Of a stretch of DNA of 8,107 nucleotides, positions 5,301 to 8,107 are shown one piece after another (within the stretch, counting starts at the first letter, position 1; each line of letters begins with the position of its first letter). The position numbers and the translations under genes are program-made. Source of the DNA: Acidobacteriota bacterium. Its GTDB lineage: Bacteria > Acidobacteriota > Thermoanaerobaculia > Multivoradales > JAHEKO01. Where the stretch lies: positions 1,993 to 10,099 of the forward strand of contig JAHEKO010000099.1 in the NCBI GenBank assembly GCA_024638355.1, written 5' to 3'. The notes beneath the pieces were generated by a model. The model had not been told where the DNA came from. It did no database searches and was given only the letters and a program-made list of their open reading frames with translations.

Positions 5301-8069
5301 ATGGAGAAACGAATCCCGATGCTTCTGGCTTGCCTCGCCGTTCTGCCGATCTGGGTGCAGCCCGCGGCCGGTCAGACGACCGGCAGTATACGCGGCAAGG
5401 TCGTGGACGCCGCCGGCTCAGAGCTGCCGGGCGTGACCGTCAGCCTGGCCGGCGAGCTGATCCGCGTCGACCGTTCCACCGTGACCAGCGCCACCGGCAA
5501 GTTCTCGTTCAGCGCGGTCCCGCCCGGAGCCGTGACCGTAACGGGCGCCCTGGATGGCTTCGAGAGCGAGTCGGTCGAGGTGCGGGTGAGCATCACCGAG
5601 GCGACCAGCCTGAACCTCGTATTGCGGCCGTCGCAGCGCGTCGAGGAAGCGCTGACCGTCGTGTCGGAGGCGCCGCTGATCAATCCGACCTCGAACGCGG
5701 TCGGCTCCAACTTCTCGGCGGATTTCATCGAGGACCTCCCCACCGAAGGGTTCTTCCAGGAGTACATGGAGATCGCTCCGGGGATCAGCCGCTCGTCCGA
5801 GGGCGGCACCCGCTTCTCGGCGTTCGGCTCGAGCACGTCGTCGAACTCGTGGAACATCGATGGCCTGAACGCCACCGCGGGCGACACCGGCAACGCCTGG
5901 TGGTACATCAATCCGGACACGATCGCCGAGGTCCAGGTGCTCGGCGTCGGGGCGCCGGCCGAGTTCGGATCGATGTCGGGAGCGGCGATCAACGTCGTCA
6001 CCAAGTCGGGCACCAACGACCACAAGGGCAAGCTGAACTGGTCCGAGCAGTTCGACGGGCTCACCGACACCAACGTCGAGGTCGACGGCCCGGTGGGACG
6101 CACCGGGCACGTGCGCGACGTCTTCCGCCTGTTGATGCTCACCGCAGGGGGCCCGATCAAGCAGGACAAGCTGTGGTACTTCGGCGCACTCGAGTACAGC
6201 CAGGACGCGCTCTCTGAGCCGGGGACCGACCCCAGCCTGATCAAGCCCTTCGAGTGGTGGCGCTACGACCTGCGGGTGACGGCCAGCCTGAACGACAGCA
6301 ACACGCTCGATTTCAAGGGCCACTACGAGGACTACGATTGGAACGACCCGGGCGAGGTCGGGACCGCTCCCTCCGCGACCGGGGTCGAGTTCGGCCATAA
6401 CCCCGCCTGGGGCCTGCTCTGGCAGTCGGTCCTCACCAACGACACCTTCCTCGAGGTCCACTATGCCGGTTGGACCGGCGACGACTTCTGGAGGTCGCAG
6501 ACCGACAGCACCGAGGTGCCGCTGTTCGACGGCACGGTCTCCCCGGCCATCGTCACCGGTGGAGTCACCTACCCTTTCGACTACTTCCTGTCGCGCGACC
6601 AGGTGGACGTCAAGCTGTCGCACTACGCCGACGAGTTCCTACAGGGCAGCCACGACTTCAAGTTCGGCGTTCAGTACAGCCGGGGCGATGCCAAGACCGA
6701 GGTGGTGCCGGCCTTCGGCGGCTTCTATCTCTACAAGTACGACTACTACCCGGGCTATCCCTACTACTACAAGTACGAGCAGCTGCCGCACTACTACGGC
6801 AGCGAGTCGGAGACGCTGTCGCTCTTCGTCGACGACTCCTGGCGGATCTCCGACGCCGTGACGCTCAACCTCGGGGTGCGCTACGACGCCGACAACTCCG
6901 ACATCCCGGCCTATAACCGGCTCGACATCGACGGCAACCCCACCGGCGAGGTGATCCCGGGCGTCGAGAACGTGGTCGAGTGGGAGACCATCGCGCCGCG
7001 CATCGGGCTCACCTGGCAGGTCGGCAAGCAGCGGCGCGGCGTAGTGCGGGCGTCCTACGGCAAGTACTTCGACGGCAACGTCAGCGGCAACTGGAACTGG
7101 CCGCCTCCCGACCTGCCACCGTTCATCTACTCCTACAGCTACGCGCCCGACGGCTACTTCTACACCTTCAGCGAGTTCACCAGCGACAACGTCGCGCTGC
7201 CCGATCCGAACATGAAGCCGCCCGAGGCCGACCAGATCGCCCTCGGCTACGAGTACCAGCTCGGTGACGATTTCGCGCTCGGCGTGATGGGCATCTTCAA
7301 GGAGACCAAGAACCTGATCGGCTGGGAGATCCTCGGCGACGGCGTCTACGACTTCGTGCCGTTCGTCGATGCCGCGACCGGCCGCGAGCTGCAGCTGGCG
7401 AGCATCGTCGAGCGGCCGACCGTGCGCAAGGGAAACCGCCCGGGCGTGGGCTCGCTGGCGCCGCCCGGGGCCCGCTACGAGCAGGAGTACGAGGGCATCG
7501 TCCTCAGCCTCAACAAGCGCTATTCCAACGGCTGGTCGTTGCGCTCGAGCTACACCTACTCGGAGTCGACGGGCCGCATACCGCGGCCGCTGCAGCAGAC
7601 GCAGCACACTCCGTTCTACGGCAGCCTGGAGGGCTCCGATCCGAACGCTCACCTCAACGGCGACCAGCTGCTGCAGGGCGACCGCAAGCACGTGGTGCAG
7701 ATCCAGAGCAACTTCGCTCTGCCGTGGCAGCTCGACGGCAGCGCCAGCTTCAGCTTCCTGGGCGGCCGGCCGTACAGCCGGCAGGGTCGGACGAGCCTTG
7801 CGCAAGGCGGCACGACCTTCATCGTCGAGCCGGCGAACGACAGCCTGCGGCTCCCCGACCAGACGATCCTGGACGTCGGGCTGGGCAGAGACTTCCAGCT
7901 CGGCTCCGGAGTCGGGGCGCGGATCGACGTCCAGATCATCAACCTGCTGAACGAGGACGCCAACGACTTCTGGCAGGACGCCGACTACCGACGCGGCGTG
8001 CTGGTGCCCAGCGATTGGGTCTTTCCGCGGCGGGTGCAGATACGCTTCCAGCTCAACTGGGGAAGCTAG
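5301..8069 (+). CDS. TonB-dependent outer-membrane receptor with N-terminal carboxypeptidase-regulatory domain (922 aa, Oar-like)
   Basis: Outer-membrane active transporter driven by TonB-ExbBD. Residues 1-24 are a Sec signal peptide ending QPAAG. Residues about 27-110 form a carboxypeptidase regulatory-like Ig fold (GSIRGKVVDAAGSELPGVTV; SATGKFSFSAVPPGAVTV). A TonB-box-like EEALTVVSEAP (115-125) follows it. The plug runs to about residue 240 and includes WNIDGLNAT (184-192) and the conserved EFGSMSGAAINVVTKSGTN (221-239). The rest is a beta-barrel, with strands such as DDSWRISDAVTLNLGVRYD and a final RRVQIRFQLNWGS. The length suits this family. Two barrel loops are very rich in aromatic residues (about 476-499 and 598-623). 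The ligand cannot be read from sequence; Oar-like receptors have been linked to peptides, proteins or glycans. ATG 5301 is chosen over much earlier in-frame starts because it directly precedes the signal peptide and a Shine-Dalgarno. It is divergent from the lipoprotein hydrolase, with a 27-bp gap. Confidence 0.94.
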   Translation: MEKRIPMLLACLAVLPIWVQPAAGQTTGSIRGKVVDAAGSELPGVTVSLAGELIRVDRSTVTSATGKFSFSAVPPGAVTVTGALDGFESESVEVRVSITEATSLNLVLRPSQRVEEALTVVSEAPLINPTSNAVGSNFSADFIEDLPTEGFFQEYMEIAPGISRSSEGGTRFSAFGSSTSSNSWNIDGLNATAGDTGNAWWYINPDTIAEVQVLGVGAPAEFGSMSGAAINVVTKSGTNDHKGKLNWSEQFDGLTDTNVEVDGPVGRTGHVRDVFRLLMLTAGGPIKQDKLWYFGALEYSQDALSEPGTDPSLIKPFEWWRYDLRVTASLNDSNTLDFKGHYEDYDWNDPGEVGTAPSATGVEFGHNPAWGLLWQSVLTNDTFLEVHYAGWTGDDFWRSQTDSTEVPLFDGTVSPAIVTGGVTYPFDYFLSRDQVDVKLSHYADEFLQGSHDFKFGVQYSRGDAKTEVVPAFGGFYLYKYDYYPGYPYYYKYEQLPHYYGSESETLSLFVDDSWRISDAVTLNLGVRYDADNSDIPAYNRLDIDGNPTGEVIPGVENVVEWETIAPRIGLTWQVGKQRRGVVRASYGKYFDGNVSGNWNWPPPDLPPFIYSYSYAPDGYFYTFSEFTSDNVALPDPNMKPPEADQIALGYEYQLGDDFALGVMGIFKETKNLIGWEILGDGVYDFVPFVDAATGRELQLASIVERPTVRKGNRPGVGSLAPPGARYEQEYEGIVLSLNKRYSNGWSLRSSYTYSESTGRIPRPLQQTQHTPFYGSLEGSDPNAHLNGDQLLQGDRKHVVQIQSNFALPWQLDGSASFSFLGGRPYSRQGRTSLAQGGTTFIVEPANDSLRLPDQTILDVGLGRDFQLGSGVGARIDVQIINLLNEDANDFWQDADYRRGVLVPSDWVFPRRVQIRFQLNWGS
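6723..6797 (+). other. Tyrosine-rich loop in the receptor barrel
   Basis: Codons for residues 475-499 include 12 Tyr among residues 476-499, with a PGYPYYYKY centre and a YLYKYDYY lead-in. It lies between barrel strands ending near VVPAFGGF and starting near SETLSLFVDDSW, so it is probably an extracellular loop. Confidence 0.7.
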
Positions 8070-8083
8070 CGCGCGGCTAGCGC
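8065..8083 (+). terminator. Possible weak hairpin over the receptor stop codon
   Basis: GCTAGCGC occurs twice in tandem, at 8065-8072 and 8076-8083. Because GCTAGC is self-complementary, 8065-8070 can pair with 8076-8081 around a 5-nt loop. The stop TAG lies inside the first copy. No T-tract follows, so this is at best a poor terminator. The remaining bases to 8107 contain nothing I can recognise. Confidence 0.25.
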
Positions 8084-8107
8084 ACGTCATCTCGCCGTGT
8101 CCTCGCG

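Noticed and set aside
6639..8090. 483-codon minus-strand open frame
   Set aside because: It is antisense to the receptor barrel in a stop-poor phase. Its protein has the same Val/Leu/Arg/Glu-biased composition as the other shadows and no domain.
1..8107. CRISPR array, tRNA/rRNA, phage or defence cassette
   Set aside because: No regularly spaced repeats, tRNA-like folds, rRNA stretches, or phage, nuclease or toxin genes are visible. All long genes belong to metabolic or envelope families.

Overview
This 8.1 kb, GC-rich window has five protein-coding genes. Four lie on the minus strand and one on the plus strand. The gene set suggests a Gram-negative bacterium, plausibly an Acidobacteriota member. 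It includes an Oar-like TonB-dependent receptor with an N-terminal carboxypeptidase-regulatory domain, a lipoprotein sulfatase-fold hydrolase fused to a long TPR array, and an exported amidohydrolase. That lineage is inferred from gene style, not from a marker gene.

Left part, minus strand: the window opens inside the N-terminal 69 codons of a GcvT-family (aminomethyltransferase/folate-binding) protein that runs off the left edge. Upstream of it, across a 159-bp gap with two GC-rich hairpins, is a 561-aa exported metal-dependent amidohydrolase with a complete set of metal ligands. Next comes a 209-bp gap. Most of it is a compact element of about 159 bp bounded by 26-nt imperfect terminal inverted repeats. 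It has no transposase and looks like a non-autonomous, MITE-like insertion. Its right end contains the stop codon of the next gene.

Middle, minus strand: a 204-aa class I SAM-dependent methyltransferase follows a 789-aa lipoprotein. The lipoprotein joins an alkaline-phosphatase/sulfatase-fold catalytic domain to about nine TPR repeats. The two genes are 27 nt apart, in the same reading frame, and probably co-transcribed. The catalytic domain has Thr where true sulfatases have the Cys/Ser that becomes formylglycine.

Right part, plus strand: a 922-aa TonB-dependent outer-membrane receptor is divergently transcribed from the lipoprotein hydrolase. Only 27 bp separate the two start codons, so each gene's promoter must lie inside the other gene. 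A good extended -10 for the receptor lies within codons 14-16 of the hydrolase. The receptor has two strikingly aromatic predicted loops, one of them with 12 Tyr in 24 residues.

Working model (inference): the divergent pair is an outer-envelope unit in which the receptor imports a ligand and the lipoprotein hydrolase acts on the ligand or a precursor. The methyltransferase and the amidohydrolase/GcvT pair may or may not belong to the same pathway. I found no RNA gene, CRISPR array, phage gene or defence system. The very long open frames antisense to the real genes are explained by high GC and codon structure.
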